A stretch of DNA of 64,000 nt from Cheilinus undulatus. Lineage: Eukaryota > Chordata > Actinopteri > Labriformes > Labridae. The notes under the pieces were generated by a model. It was not told the origin of the DNA and ran no database searches. It saw only the letters and a program-made list of their open reading frames with translations. A program made the position numbers and the translations under genes. The stretch's first letter is position 1. Each line of letters starts with the position of its first letter. The DNA lies in NCBI RefSeq assembly GCF_018320785.1, contig NC_054866.1, positions 4,863,084-4,927,083 of the forward strand, written 5' to 3'. Shown here piece after piece: positions 34,265 to 43,790 of this stretch.

Positions 34265-36111
34265 TGCCGAAGCTGGGGAACAATTGTCTGTATGAGAGGG
34301 GGAAGAAGAAGGAAAAATGGGGGGGGGGGGGGGGAGAAAGGGGAGAGAGAGAGAGAGAGGAGAGAGAGAGAAACCAGGGAAAGCATGGGTTCGAATCCCG
34401 CTCGAAGCAACTGGAGTTCATGTCACCTCTTCCAGCAAATGCTGTTTGTTTTGAAGTCAAAATTGTATGCAATAAACTACGACTTCTTTGCAGCAAAATG
34501 TTTGTAATTTGTGTATCTTAACATTCATATACACAGCTTCGATCGCTGCTTAAAGGTTTTTAATTAGCCTACTATTACTTATGTTATATAGACAATCATT
34601 TAAGGAAAACCCCAATTCCCTAATATCCTATCAGAAATTAAAGCAGTTAATTTAGGCGGTCTTCTTACCTGTACGGTACCTGAAATCAAGGTAAATGCTA
34701 TGAACTGCATTGTCAGATATTTCATTGTTTTCTATCACTTGTGCACTCAAGAGCATTTAAATCTCACCTCTTAGACTTTTTAATCTGGATACTGCTGAAT
34801 GAATAAAAATTAATAAAAAGTATAGCAAGAAAGCGGTCATTTTGCCCTCTATTTATTATGTAGCAGTCAAAATGCATACAATTGTTATCTAAAATGACTA
34901 CTTGAGTGCAAATTATAACTATTAAACTCTACCATGCTTTTAAAATTAAACAATAAAATACAATAAAACTATTACTTAAGCATTATCACATGAGAAAGAT
35001 GATGTTATTCTGAATGTCACTCTAGTTGAATAAACAAAGCTGCAGGTTGAGGTCTAAAGAAGGGACAGTAGGAGGGTACATTTAAATGTCTTTATGAAGA
35101 AGATTTACACATATTAACATAAAGATTAATATAACTATAAATACACACAAACATATATATATATACACACATATATAAGTGTATATATATACACTTAAAT
35201 ATACATTAATATTTACATAAACATGCACTTATTCATACATTTGTACATGTATTTACCTAATACTGTGCCAAATTACACACTCTGTCCTACTCATCTCCCA
35301 CCGCACCTTATCAGTTTGCATGCTGAGCAAACTATGCTGACAGCAACACTTTAAACAGCTTTCTTTCCTCATTATGATGAAAATACACATAAAAGAAAAC
35401 ATTGGCACAATGTTTAGTAGCCTTAATTCACTGCTTGGAGTATTTTTCTCAAATTAATTGCTAAATTGGACTGAATTCTATGGAACTGCAAAACAAAATC
35501 AATAGCTTTTTCTGTCCACTTGATGATGCTTTGGTGCCCTTTGTCCAGTGAGGTCAGCAGAGGTGACATTCAGAGAGCAGGACAAAGTTTGTAAAACAAA
35601 TATGCCTGCATCACGAAAAGGATACTGTGAATGCAATTAGGGCATGAGCAAGATGGACATGACACATGGGGTTTGCAAGCAGTGCCACATTAAAATAAAA
35701 TCCTGCATAAATACAACAAATATAAGTGCAAGCCTAATGCATCTTGACAAAAGAAAAATGGTATAGATAGCAATATATCACAATATAAAGTATTGTAATA
35801 TTCAGTGTATTGCAAAATGTTTAAATCCTGAACAATATCAAAATTGTGACTGAAGTGTAATATTATGTGATAACTGCACTGTAGTATCACTGTGAATACT
35901 TTCTAGGCTGTCCGGAATCATAGCTGAGCTGCGCTAAAACATCCAAGAAAAGGAAAAGGAGGGTGCAACATTTAACGTGTCTTTTAACCGAGTAGAACTG
36001 AAAACATGGAAGAAGGAAGTGACAGCCCTCAGAACAATACTAATCTTCAGTTTTACATTACTATAAACTATATTACAAAACAATGTTTAAACAATACATT
36101 TATACATACAT
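34265..36111. other. Non-coding stretch between array and gene fragment
   Basis: It opens with a G-run and (GA)n at about 34319-34370, then a T-arm-like GGGTTCGAATCCCG at 34388. It is AT-rich afterwards with a TA/CA-rich patch at 35150-35200. It would be the 3' flank of the minus-strand gene at 36112. I see no AATAAA signal in the first 100 bases downstream of that gene's stop. Confidence 0.45.
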
Positions 36112-37230
36112 TTAGGTCATTATTTTGACATTTTTTTTCAGCCATTCTTCTTTGCTGATTTTTTCTGTGTTGGGGCAATATATTTTGCCGCGATACTGGC
36201 TGTGGCCTGTCTCTTTGGTGCGAAACAGCCCGCAACTTCTACAAGAATTTGATGTCACAGTCCGACTGTAGCTGCGTTTTTTTTTTTTTTCTCCTTCCTC
36301 CCTTGCAGAGCTCCCAGCTGCACTGCTAGCACATGGTCCAGGAAGAGGACTGGACTCAACAAACAGTGCTCTCACCAGTGTTGGCTTTGGATGTATAGGT
36401 GCCAGCCTGGGTTGTGCCCCATAAACAGCTGAATAACCTGTAAGTGATACAGGGGGCTGTGAGAGATGAGGGTGTGGGGGCTGTGGTGATGGAGCTGTGA
36501 CAGTAACAGCAGGCTGGATCCGCCGAAACTTTGTTTTTGCCAGCCCAGCTGTGTTGGCTGGCATGTGATACACATGCAGCTTATGCTGCTGGTGTTGTGG
36601 AGGTAGTGTTGGCCGTATCTGCGCTGGCAGCAGGGGTACTCTTGCCAATGGCCGTGCCTCAGGCAGTTGGATCCCTTGGAGCAGCACTGATACCTCCTGA
36701 CCCTTGAGCCGTCGATTGTGCCACTGTATGAGAGTGTTCTGGTTGACTTCAACAAGCTGAAGGGTTGTTTGCTGCATCACAATATTATTGGACAGTATGA
36801 GCTGCCTAATTTTTCTGTAGTCCTCCAGGATCAAGGACCATTTGGAAAGGCTGTGCTTTCCTATTTTTTGGGGGCTCTTGTGAATGTTACACAGCCTGAC
36901 AAATACCTGCTCCACAACGCGACAGCAATCAGGCCACTGGGCAGGTGAACCACTTGAGCCAAGGACACACCGTTTTGTGCTGTCTACCCCAGGGGTGAAA
37001 TCCGCCTTTTTCTTTGGGGACCTAAAACGCCCCGTTAGAAGACGGTCCCTGTGGCGAGCAGCGTACACAATCCTGTCCTTGTCAAACTGCGCCAGGTTCT
37101 GCCAGAGACCCACAATGGTACTTGCCTGCTGGTTTGTTAGTGTCAAGCCTGTCATTGTGCGCACCTCCACCAGGTACTCTGCCAGCTCATCCACACAATC
37201 CATCCCAGGAATGTTGCGCTCATCCACAGC
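36112..37230 (-). CDS. Terminal exon of an unnamed teleost multicopy protein, Cys-rich C-terminus
   Basis: This long open exon (372 codons) follows an acceptor (TATCTTTTTAG) and ends at a TAA stop. It starts AVDERNIPGMDCVDELAEYL. Its middle is basic and helix-rich (RIVYAARHRDRLLTGRF, LILEDYRKIRQLILSN). Its end carries a compact Cys/His cluster: CRSCG, then GHSQYRGKIYCP and EEWLKK. From memory this 'C..CG...K.TGHS.Y.G..YCP' tail closes a repeated family of uncharacterised fish proteins, some of which seem transposon-derived. It is joined in phase 0 to the exon at 37365-38395. No stop breaks it. Function unknown. Confidence 0.6.
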   Translation of the reverse strand, partial: AVDERNIPGMDCVDELAEYLVEVRTMTGLTLTNQQASTIVGLWQNLAQFDKDRIVYAARHRDRLLTGRFRSPKKKADFTPGVDSTKRCVLGSSGSPAQWPDCCRVVEQVFVRLCNIHKSPQKIGKHSLSKWSLILEDYRKIRQLILSNNIVMQQTTLQLVEVNQNTLIQWHNRRLKGQEVSVLLQGIQLPEARPLARVPLLPAQIRPTLPPQHQQHKLHVYHMPANTAGLAKTKFRRIQPAVTVTAPSPQPPHPHLSQPPVSLTGYSAVYGAQPRLAPIHPKPTLVRALFVESSPLPGPCASSAAGSSAREEGEKKKKRSYSRTVTSNSCRSCGLFRTKETGHSQYRGKIYCPNTEKISKEEWLKKNVKIMT

Positions 37231-37364
37231 CTAAAAAGATAAAAGTCTTTCTTTAAGCACTTTGCAATATTTCATGTTTAAATTCTATTGAAGATTTAGT
37301 TCAGAGTAAAGTATACTTATTTCAAGTGTATTTAGTGTCAATCTTGATAGGAAGAATCACTTAC

Positions 37365-38395
37365 ACCCTGGTGTGAAGAGCAAGGTGGTGGATGGTCAGG
37401 AATAGAAGCAGCTTGCTGAGGCAGAGATGATGCAGGCAGGGTGGATGAAGGCAGTGGTAGAGGTAGGCTGGATGTAGACAGAGGAGGAGGCTGGCTGGAT
37501 GTGTGCAGAGGAGGAGGCTGGCTGGATGTGTGCAGAAGAGGAGGCTGGCTGGATGCTGGCAGAGGATGGGGCATGCTGGATGTGGGTAGAAGAGGAGGCT
37601 GGCTGGATGCTGGCAGAGGATGGGGCATGCTGGAAGTGGGCAGAGGAGGAGGCTGGCTGGATGCAGGCAAAGGAGGGTGCAGGCTTGATGTAAATAGAGG
37701 TAGGCTGGAAGTAGACAGAGGAGGAGGCTGGCTGGATGTGGGCAGAGGAGGAGGCTGGTTGGATGCAGGCAAAGGAGGGTGCAGGCTTGATGTAAATAGA
37801 GGTAGGCTGGAAGTAGACAGAGGAGGAGGCTGGTTCGATGCAGGCAAAGGAGGGTGCAGACTTGATGTAAATAGAGGTAGGCTGGATGTAGACAGAGGAG
37901 GAGGATGGCCGGATGTGGGCAGAGGAGGAGGCTGGCTGGATGCTGGCAAAGGAGGGTGCAGGTTTGATTTGCACAGAGGAGGAGGCTGGCTGGATGTGGG
38001 CAGAGGATGGGACATGCTGGATGTGGGTAGAGGAGCAGGCTGGCTGGATGCAGGCAAAGGAGGGTGCAGGCTTGATGTGCATGGAGTTGGAGGAAGGAAT
38101 GGAGACACAGCCATTGGAGGCTGTGGGGAAGATGCATCTGGTGGAGGCAGGGGTGATGGAGCACTTGATGAATGGGCTGCTGTTTGGGAGCAGAGCACAT
38201 CTGTGGTGTTGTCCAAAACCAGAAGATCTGCAACTGTAGCCTCTTCTAAGATGTCCCCAAATCCCTCATCTTCTTCTAATGTCTCATCTACATCCAGCTG
38301 GTCCAGTAACTGAGATGTCTCCTCACTGTCTGGCTGCATTGACTGTAAGGGTGCGTTGTTTTGCCTCAGCAAGCACTGGACTCCAATGAGCTCAC
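37365..38395 (-). CDS. Proline/serine-rich exon of the same unnamed gene
   Basis: The acceptor (TTTTTACAG) and donor (GGT followed by GTAAGT) are both good. The exon opens ELIGVQCLLRQNNAP, an acidic stretch follows (LDQLDVDETLEEDEGFGD), and then about 200 residues of 'SSQPPPLPTSS.HPPLPAS' repeats run to HQG at the donor. In related proteins I remember 'YTGELIGVEYL' at this splice junction, which fits exactly. The repeat region is a coding minisatellite, low in complexity and probably disordered. The other open frames over it (both strands) are by-products of the repeat. Confidence 0.55.
37480..38085. repeat. Coding minisatellite in the proline-rich exon
   Basis: Units of about 27 bp built around 'GAGGAGGCTGGCTGGATG' alternate with 'AGGCAAAGGAGGGTGCAGG' and 'GTAAATAGAGGTAGGCTGGA'. 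A longer unit of about 108 bp repeats at 37650-37900. Reading frame is kept throughout. Confidence 0.8.
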
Positions 38396-38482
38396 CTGTA
38401 AAAATAAATTATAACCCAAGGAAATTTTAGAAGGAAAAAAATCCCAAAGTTTAACAAACATTAAGCATACATTCAACTTTAC

Positions 38483-38692
38483 CTGTGTACTTTGCAGATG
38501 GTCTGAACTCTGGGATTAACTTCCTTCCAAACACCATTTCAAAGTTGCTGTTGACATTATGAACCAACTCCCCTGAGTAAGTACGCAGGGTTGGAGGTTC
38601 ACTTGTGAAAGCAACAGCAGCCCGGTCCTGGTTCCAACGGTTTAAGCCCTCCAGAAGGTAAATCTGGAAATTGAGGTCGTTGGCACTATTCC
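38483..38692 (-). CDS. Internal exon of the same unnamed gene
   Basis: Acceptor TTTTTTTAG and donor CACAG followed by GTAAAG. The frame reads NSANDLNFQIYLLEGLNRW, then NQDRAA, and ends FRPSAKYTG. The phases join without a break to the exons on both sides (PG|NSAND and YTG|ELIGV). 'YLLEGL.RWN..R' is the most conserved phrase of this fish family as I recall it. Confidence 0.6.
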
Positions 38693-38901
38693 CTAAAAAA
38701 ACAAAAAGGATATGATGTTGACTATAAGTAGTTTTTCTCAAGGAAGGAAAAAACGTAAAAACAAACAAAAAGACCATACTTTAATTACAAGGCCAGTCTC
38801 TGTGGGCTCTTCTCACCCTTGTTTTTTTTTTTAAACAATGGACAAATAAAATGCTACTCTTAGATCTGATTAAAAAAACAGCATTAAAATATGTTACAAA
38901 C

Positions 38902-39066
38902 CTGGGATGAATCGATTCAGGTGGCAGTGAAACGACTCCAGGGAAGTTGATCCCCTGGCACACCGGTAGGTTTTCAGCAGAACTCCTCCCTTGGTGAGGC
39001 TTCCGGTCTCCGTGTACAAAACCACACCAGGGGGATCCGGGATACACTTCACATGCCGCTTTTCAT
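38902..39066 (-). CDS. Partial exon of the same unnamed gene, cut at the array junction
   Basis: The frame reads RHEKRHVKCIPDPPGVVLYT, then GGVLLKTYRCARGSTSLESF and HCHLNRFIPG before a donor (GTTTGTAAC). 'CARG..SLE.FH.HL.RFIPG' is diagnostic of this family. The open frame runs straight into tRNA-array linker sequence at about 39066 with no acceptor, so the upstream exons are missing here. The four exons together look like the 3' half of a gene moved into the array. It has no start and is probably not expressed as a full protein, although no stop breaks the remaining frame. Confidence 0.6.
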
Positions 39067-39086
39067 GACGACCATTCCTCCGTTTC

Positions 39087-39159
39087 TGCCGAAACCCGGG
39101 ATTGAACCAGGGACCTTTAGATCTTCAGTCTAACGCTCTCCCAACTGAGCTATTTCGGC
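39087..39159 (-). tRNA. tRNA-Phe (GAA), perfect copy
   Basis: Identical over 73 nt to the other perfect copies. Its 3' end lies only about 20 bp from the junction with the gene fragment, so read-through would enter that gene's coding strand. Confidence 0.95.
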
Positions 39160-39331
39160 ACAAAATGATAGGATTGGATAGGGAAACAGAAAGTTCATGG
39201 ACAGGAAGTGCCACAGACAAGTGGAAGGACACACTGATGTGGCACCGCAGAACTCACATTTTCCTTTGTTGCAGATAGAGCAAAAGTATAATAACTCTAA
39301 CACCAGGGTAAGAAGGACACTTCTCTGTTTC

Positions 39332-39401
39332 TGCCGAAACCCAGGATTCAACCAGGGACCTTTAGATCATCAGTCTAACGCTCTCTCAACTGAGATTTGG
39401 C
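39332..39401 (-). pseudogene. tRNA-Phe-derived pseudogene with anticodon GAT, kind B
   Basis: Anticodon loop CTGATGA (GAT); kind B 5' end; T-loop and D-loop substitutions. Confidence 0.75.
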
Positions 39402-39573
39402 CCAAAAAAACAGGAATAGATTGGGAAAAAGAAAATTCATGGACAGGAAGTGCCACAGACAAGTGGAAGGAGACACTGATGTGGTGCTGCAGAACCCATG
39501 CTTCCCTTGTTGCAGATGGAGCAGAAGTTTGAACATTGCCACACTGGGGTATGAAGGACAGATTGTCAGTTTC

Positions 39574-39646
39574 TGCTGAAACCCAGGATTGAACCAGGGA
39601 CCTTTAGATCTTCAGTCTAACGCTCTCCCAACTGAGCTGTTTCGGC
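39574..39646 (-). tRNA. tRNA-Phe (GAA), near-intact copy
   Basis: Full length. Three substitutions: G70 to A, one T-stem base, and A9 region TA to CA in the A box. Confidence 0.5.
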
Positions 39647-39820
39647 ACAAAATGACAATATTGGATAGGGAAACAGAAAATTCATGGACAGGAAGCGCCA
39701 CAGAAAAGTGGAAGGACACACTGATGTGGCGCCGCGGAACTCACATTTCACTATCATGCCGTTGGAGCTAAAGGTTGAATTTTCCCACACAAGGGCTTGT
39801 AATGATCATTCCTCTGTTTC

Positions 39821-39890
39821 TGCCGAAACCCGGGATTGAACCAGGGACCTTGAGATCTTCAGTCAAACGCTCTCCCAACTGAAATTTGGC
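39821..39890 (-). pseudogene. tRNA-Phe pseudogene, kind B
   Basis: 5' end GCCAAATTTCAG; anticodon-stem substitutions break two pairs. Confidence 0.75.
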
Positions 39891-40062
39891 CCAAAAAAAC
39901 AGGAATGGATTGGGAAAAAGAAAATTAATGGGCAGGAACTGACACGGACAAGTGGAAGGACACACTGGTGTGGTGCTGCAGAACTCATGCTTCCCTTGTT
40001 GCAGATGGAGCAGGAGTTTTAACATTGCCACACAGGGGTATGAAGGACAGTTCTTCTGTTCC

Positions 40063-40132
40063 TGCCGAAACCCGGGATTGAACCATGGACCTTTAGATCT
40101 TCAGTCTAACGCTCTCCCAACTGAGATTTGGC
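40063..40132 (-). pseudogene. tRNA-Phe pseudogene, kind B
   Basis: Kind B 5' end and one T-stem change. Confidence 0.75.
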
Positions 40133-40304
40133 ACAAAAAAACAGGAATGGATTGGGAAAAAGAATATTCAAAGAAAGGAACTGACACGGACAAGTGGAAG
40201 GACACACTGGTGTGGTGCTGCAGAACTCATGCTTCCCTTGTTGCAGATGGAGCAGGAGTTTTAACATTGCCACACTGGGGTATGAAAGACAGTTTATCTG
40301 TTTC

Positions 40305-40374
40305 TGCCAAAACCCGGGGTTGAACCAGGGCCCTTTAGATCTTCAGTCTAACGCTCTCCCAACTGAGATTTGGC
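40305..40374 (-). pseudogene. tRNA-Phe pseudogene, kind B
   Basis: Kind B 5' end; the acceptor 3' strand TTTTGGC restores pairing with GCCAAA at one position; T-arm change. Confidence 0.75.
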
Positions 40375-40530
40375 ACAAAAAAACAGGAATGGATTGGGAA
40401 AAAGAATATTCAAAGAAAGGAACCGACACACTGATTTGGTGCCGCAGAAGTCACATTTTACTATCGTGCCATTGGAGTTAAAGGTTGAATTTTCCCGCAC
40501 AAGGGCATGAAATGACCATTTCTCTGTTTC

Positions 40531-40603
40531 TGCCGAAACCCGGGATTGAACCAGGGACCTTTAGATCTTCAGTCTAACGCTCTCCCAACTGAGCTATTTC
40601 GGC
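40531..40603 (-). tRNA. tRNA-Phe (GAA), perfect copy
   Basis: Identical over 73 nt to the other perfect copies. Confidence 0.95.
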
Positions 40604-40776
40604 ACAAAATGACAATATTGGATAGGGAAACAGAACATTCATGGACAGGAAGCACCACAGACAAGTGGAAGGACACACTGATGTGGTGCTGCAGAACTCA
40701 AGTTTTCCTTTGTTGCAGATAGAGCAATAGTACAATAACTCTCACACCAGGGTAAGAAGGACACTTCCTCTGTTTC

Positions 40777-40846
40777 TGCCGAGACCCAGGATTGAACCAG
40801 GGCCCTTTAAATTATCAGTCTCATGCTCTCCCAACTGAGATTTGGC
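40777..40846 (-). pseudogene. tRNA-Phe-derived pseudogene with anticodon GAT, kind B
   Basis: Anticodon loop CTGATAA (GAT). Shares the TCTCATGC phrase with the copy at 28089, so these two are sister copies in different blocks. Confidence 0.75.
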
Positions 40847-41018
40847 CCAAAAAAACAGGAATGGATTGGGAAAAGCATGTTCATGGACAGGAAGCGCCAC
40901 AGATAAGTGGAAGGACACACTGATGTGGCACCGCAGAACTCAAGTTTTCCTTTGTTGCAGATAGAGCAAAAGTATAAAAAGTCTCACACCAGGGTATGAA
41001 GGACAGATTGTCTGTTTC

Positions 41019-41087
41019 TGCTGAACCCGGGATTGAACCAGGGCCCTTTAGATCTTCAGTCTAACACTCTCCCAACTGATATTTGGC
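41019..41087 (-). pseudogene. tRNA-Phe pseudogene, kind C
   Basis: 5' end GCCAAATATCAG; shortened acceptor. Confidence 0.75.
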
Positions 41088-41301
41088 ACCAAAGGAAAAG
41101 AATGGATTGGGAAAAAGAATTTTCATGGACAGGAAGCGACACACTGATGGATTGGGATAAAGCATATTCATAGATAAGAAGAAACAGAAAAGTGGAAGGA
41201 CACTGATGTTGCATCGCAGAACTCATGTTTTCCTTCGTTGCAGATGGATCAGAAGTTTAAACTTTCCTACACTGGGATATGAAGGACAGTTCCTCTGTTT
41301 G

Positions 41302-41391
41302 TGCCAAAACCCGGGAATGAACCAGGGACCAGGGACCTTTAGATCTTCAGTCTAACACTCTCCCAACTGAGCTATTTCGGCAAAAAATGAC
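41302..41391 (-). pseudogene. tRNA-Phe pseudogene with internal duplication
   Basis: The variable/T-arm segment 'ACCAGGG' is duplicated, making the copy 90 nt long. The 5' acceptor and D arm are normal. Confidence 0.75.
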
Positions 41392-41555
41392 AGGAATGGA
41401 TTGGGAAAAAGAATATTGATGGACAGGAAGTGACACAGAAAAGTGGAAGGGCACAATGATGTGGCACCAAGGAAGTCACGTTTTCCTATCGTGCCGTTGG
41501 AGCTAAAGCTTCAACTTCTCCACACAAGGGCTTGGAACGGAAGTTCCTCTGTTTC

Positions 41556-42268
41556 TGCTGAAACCGGGATTGAACCAGGGACCTCTAGGTCTTTAGTGTT
41601 AAGGTAAAGGGTTAAGGTTTGAACATATTTGAGCGTACTTTGAGCGGACTTTGTGCGGACTGTCCACAGTCATCAGAGCTTCCATAGTTGAGCATCCTGC
41701 CGCGTAGTAGTTTCCTATGAAATTTCTGTGAAATCCTACATTTCCCACAATCTTTGCACGTCGTTTACATTTTTTTTGTCATTGCGTCCAACACTGATGA
41801 AGCCTGCTGGCTTTGCAAAGCATAAAATTAAGAGTTGGTGGTATGTATGGCCATTAAATGTCACAAAAGACAAGGAAAGGGAATATGCCATGTTGGTGAA
41901 GGACATGCAAAGTATTGATGTGGAAAAACATTCTCAATACTTCTTAATGACCAGTAAAATCTTTGATGATCTAGGTGCTTAGCCCCACTCTGTCTCCACT
42001 CTGGGAGTCCAATGCTCACCCATCAATGCTGCACAGAGGAAGAAATTGCAGGTTGGTGTTACATTTATTGCGGGTCAATGTGAAAACACATGCCAAACAG
42101 TGTTTTGTGTGACACCAGAACATGGAGCGGAGTCCGCACGGTTGTAAAAATTGAGCTTTACATCCGCATGGGCCTTGCGGCCGTCCGCTTTGAGTCCACG
42201 GAGTGCGGTCCGTGTATGTTCTGCCCCAGTATGTTTGGGCCTTAATGCTCTCCCAAATGAGATTTGGC
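41556..42268 (-). pseudogene. tRNA-Phe pseudogene split by a ~0.63 kb insertion
   Basis: The 3' half lies at 41556-41600 and the 5' half (kind B) at about 42241-42268. The break lies at the TTA of the anticodon stem, the same place as in the split copy of block 1. Confidence 0.75.
41601..42240 (+). mobile_element. PIF/Harbinger-like element fragment in a tRNA copy
   Basis: The outer sequences are TTAAGGTTTGAACATATTTG on the left and, inverted, TTAAGGCCCAAACATACTGG on the right, next to TTA/TAA as expected for PIF/Harbinger. Inside, a plus-strand frame reads DKEREYAMLVKDMQSIDVEK, HSQYFLMTSKIFDDL and then, after a stop, SPINAAQRKK and FIAGQ. This matches the N-terminal helical region of Harbinger transposases ('YFRMS...FDELL ... 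I....RL...LRFLATG'). The DDE domain is missing, so the element is non-autonomous. Confidence 0.6.
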
Positions 42269-42386
42269 ACAAAAGGACAGGAACGGATTGGGGAAAAGCA
42301 TATTCACATATCCATATTCTTGTACCGCTGGAGCTAAAGCTTGAACTTTCCCGCACAAGGGTTTGGAAGGACAGTTCCTCCGTTTC

Positions 42387-42456
42387 TGCTGACACCCGGA
42401 ATTGAACCTGGGACCTTTAGATCTTCAGTCTAACGCTCTCCCAACTGAGATTTGGC
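42387..42456 (-). pseudogene. tRNA-Phe pseudogene, kind B, last copy of the array
   Basis: Kind B 5' end plus T-arm substitutions (GGTTCAATTCCGGG). Confidence 0.75.
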
Positions 42457-42556
42457 ACAAAAAGACAGGAATGGATTGGGTATACACCCTTGTGTTTTTG
42501 ATGTTTGAAATGTGTTTCTTTCGATGGAGACAATAGAAATATATATATATATATAT

Positions 42557-43440
42557 TAGGGGTGTAAGGGTACAGAAAAATGTCGGTTTGGTATGTACCT
42601 CGGTTTTGAAGTCACGGTTTGGTACATTTTTGGTATGGTGATTGAAGTCGATGAATAAAATTTAATTTTAATTCTTTAATTAAGTTGTATTAAAATAAAT
42701 AGGCTGAATAAATTCGATTTAAATTATAAATGATGCTGCAACCTCCCTCCAAAAGTTCTTCAATGACTAAAAATATTAATAAATAAATAAATTTTTTAGT
42801 AACTAGGTTATATTCATTGATATTGACACATTTATACCCATTCTTTAAACACTAAAATTTCCCAGCTAACTTGAATGCATCATCACACAACCACAAGTTA
42901 GCCTGTTAGCCTTTTTTTAATTTTTTTTAATTTTTTTACTTTTTTTGCTGATTTCAACACGTACTTCAACACTGGACTACTTTTTGAACCAACGGGACCT
43001 ACTACAAAGTTTGAAAGAACTTTTCACAGCCCATCTTGGAGGATAAAGAGGTTAAAACCATGTGAAATCTAAAGATAACTCTACCTTTGACAGCTGCAGA
43101 GTCCCTCTCTCACTCCTCCGAGGTTTATAATCGAAGCTAAAGTTAATATGATTCACAGAGCCAGAGCACCATTGCTATACGTGAGATTTACATGAGGCCG
43201 GCGGCTGTTCTAACTCCACACGTGCCATCACTCCTCTTCGTTTGTTTTTGTAACTGCTCCTTCTTCTGTACTGGCGGTTGCTGGCAGCTTTTAGGCTCAT
43301 TGCTGTCACCTGGATTGAAGTGAGAGCTCGACTTTTTTTGAAAACTCTCTCAGACGTATTCATACTATTACTGCGTGCACCGAACCGTGACGGCTGTCCC
43401 ATGACGTTACGGGAAAAATACAAAAACCATTGCACCCCTA
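42557..43440. mobile_element. hAT-like MITE in a TA microsatellite
   Basis: The ends are TAGGGGTGTAAGGGTAC and, inverted, TAGGGGTGCAATGG. Both sides are runs of (TA)n, consistent with an 8-bp TATATATA duplication. No transposase. The open frames inside are not recognised. Confidence 0.7.
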
Positions 43441-43790
43441 ATATATATATATATATGAAGAGTTCATTTGCAAAAACAGTTAAACGCCATTCTTGTAAAA
43501 AAATGAGCTGAGAGTTAAAATTAACACTTTCAACTGAGCTGTCTTCTGATCTAAAATCCGTTTTGGTGCAAAATTTGATAAAGCCTGTGGGAAACTGGGT
43601 CAAAGTTTATGTTTTGTGGCAGAAGCCGCTAAGCACCGCTGTTCTTTTTTGGCAGCAGCCGGTAAGTCCACAGAGCAAATCAGGGCAGCGGATTTAGACC
43701 ATGTGACAAGAAGCACCAGCGTCTGAAGTACCTGGAAGCTGAATGGAGAGTTTTTTGAGGTAACTACTGCTGGATTTCAATGATAAAAAC

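Larger units (their letters stand above)
39067..42480 (-). repeat. tRNA-Phe tandem array, block 3 (12 copies, one split)
   Basis: Twelve units on the minus strand with the same linker as block 2, starting at 39087, 39332, 39574, 39821, 40063, 40305, 40531, 40777, 41019, 41302, 41556 (split) and 42387. Two are perfect. Kind B dominates. The order does not follow the A-B-A-A-C pattern of block 2. The last linker stops near 42480. Confidence 0.95.

Noticed and set aside
34388-34412. GGGTTCGAATCCCG as a plus-strand tRNA T arm
   Set aside because: No D arm, anticodon arm or acceptor can be placed upstream, where the sequence is G-run and (GA)n.
26522-34521. Many plus-strand open frames starting 'MNQGPLDLQSNALPTE'
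   Set aside because: They are translations of the complement of tRNA-Phe copies plus linker. The repeated peptide follows from the conserved tRNA, not from protein constraint.
37441-38313. 290-codon plus-strand frame rich in Gly and Trp
   Set aside because: Antisense by-product of the proline-rich coding minisatellite; the minus-strand exon has splice sites and family motifs on both sides.
43175-43603. 142-codon minus-strand frame
   Set aside because: It crosses the boundary between the hAT-like MITE, the TA repeat and the next transposon, so it cannot be one gene.
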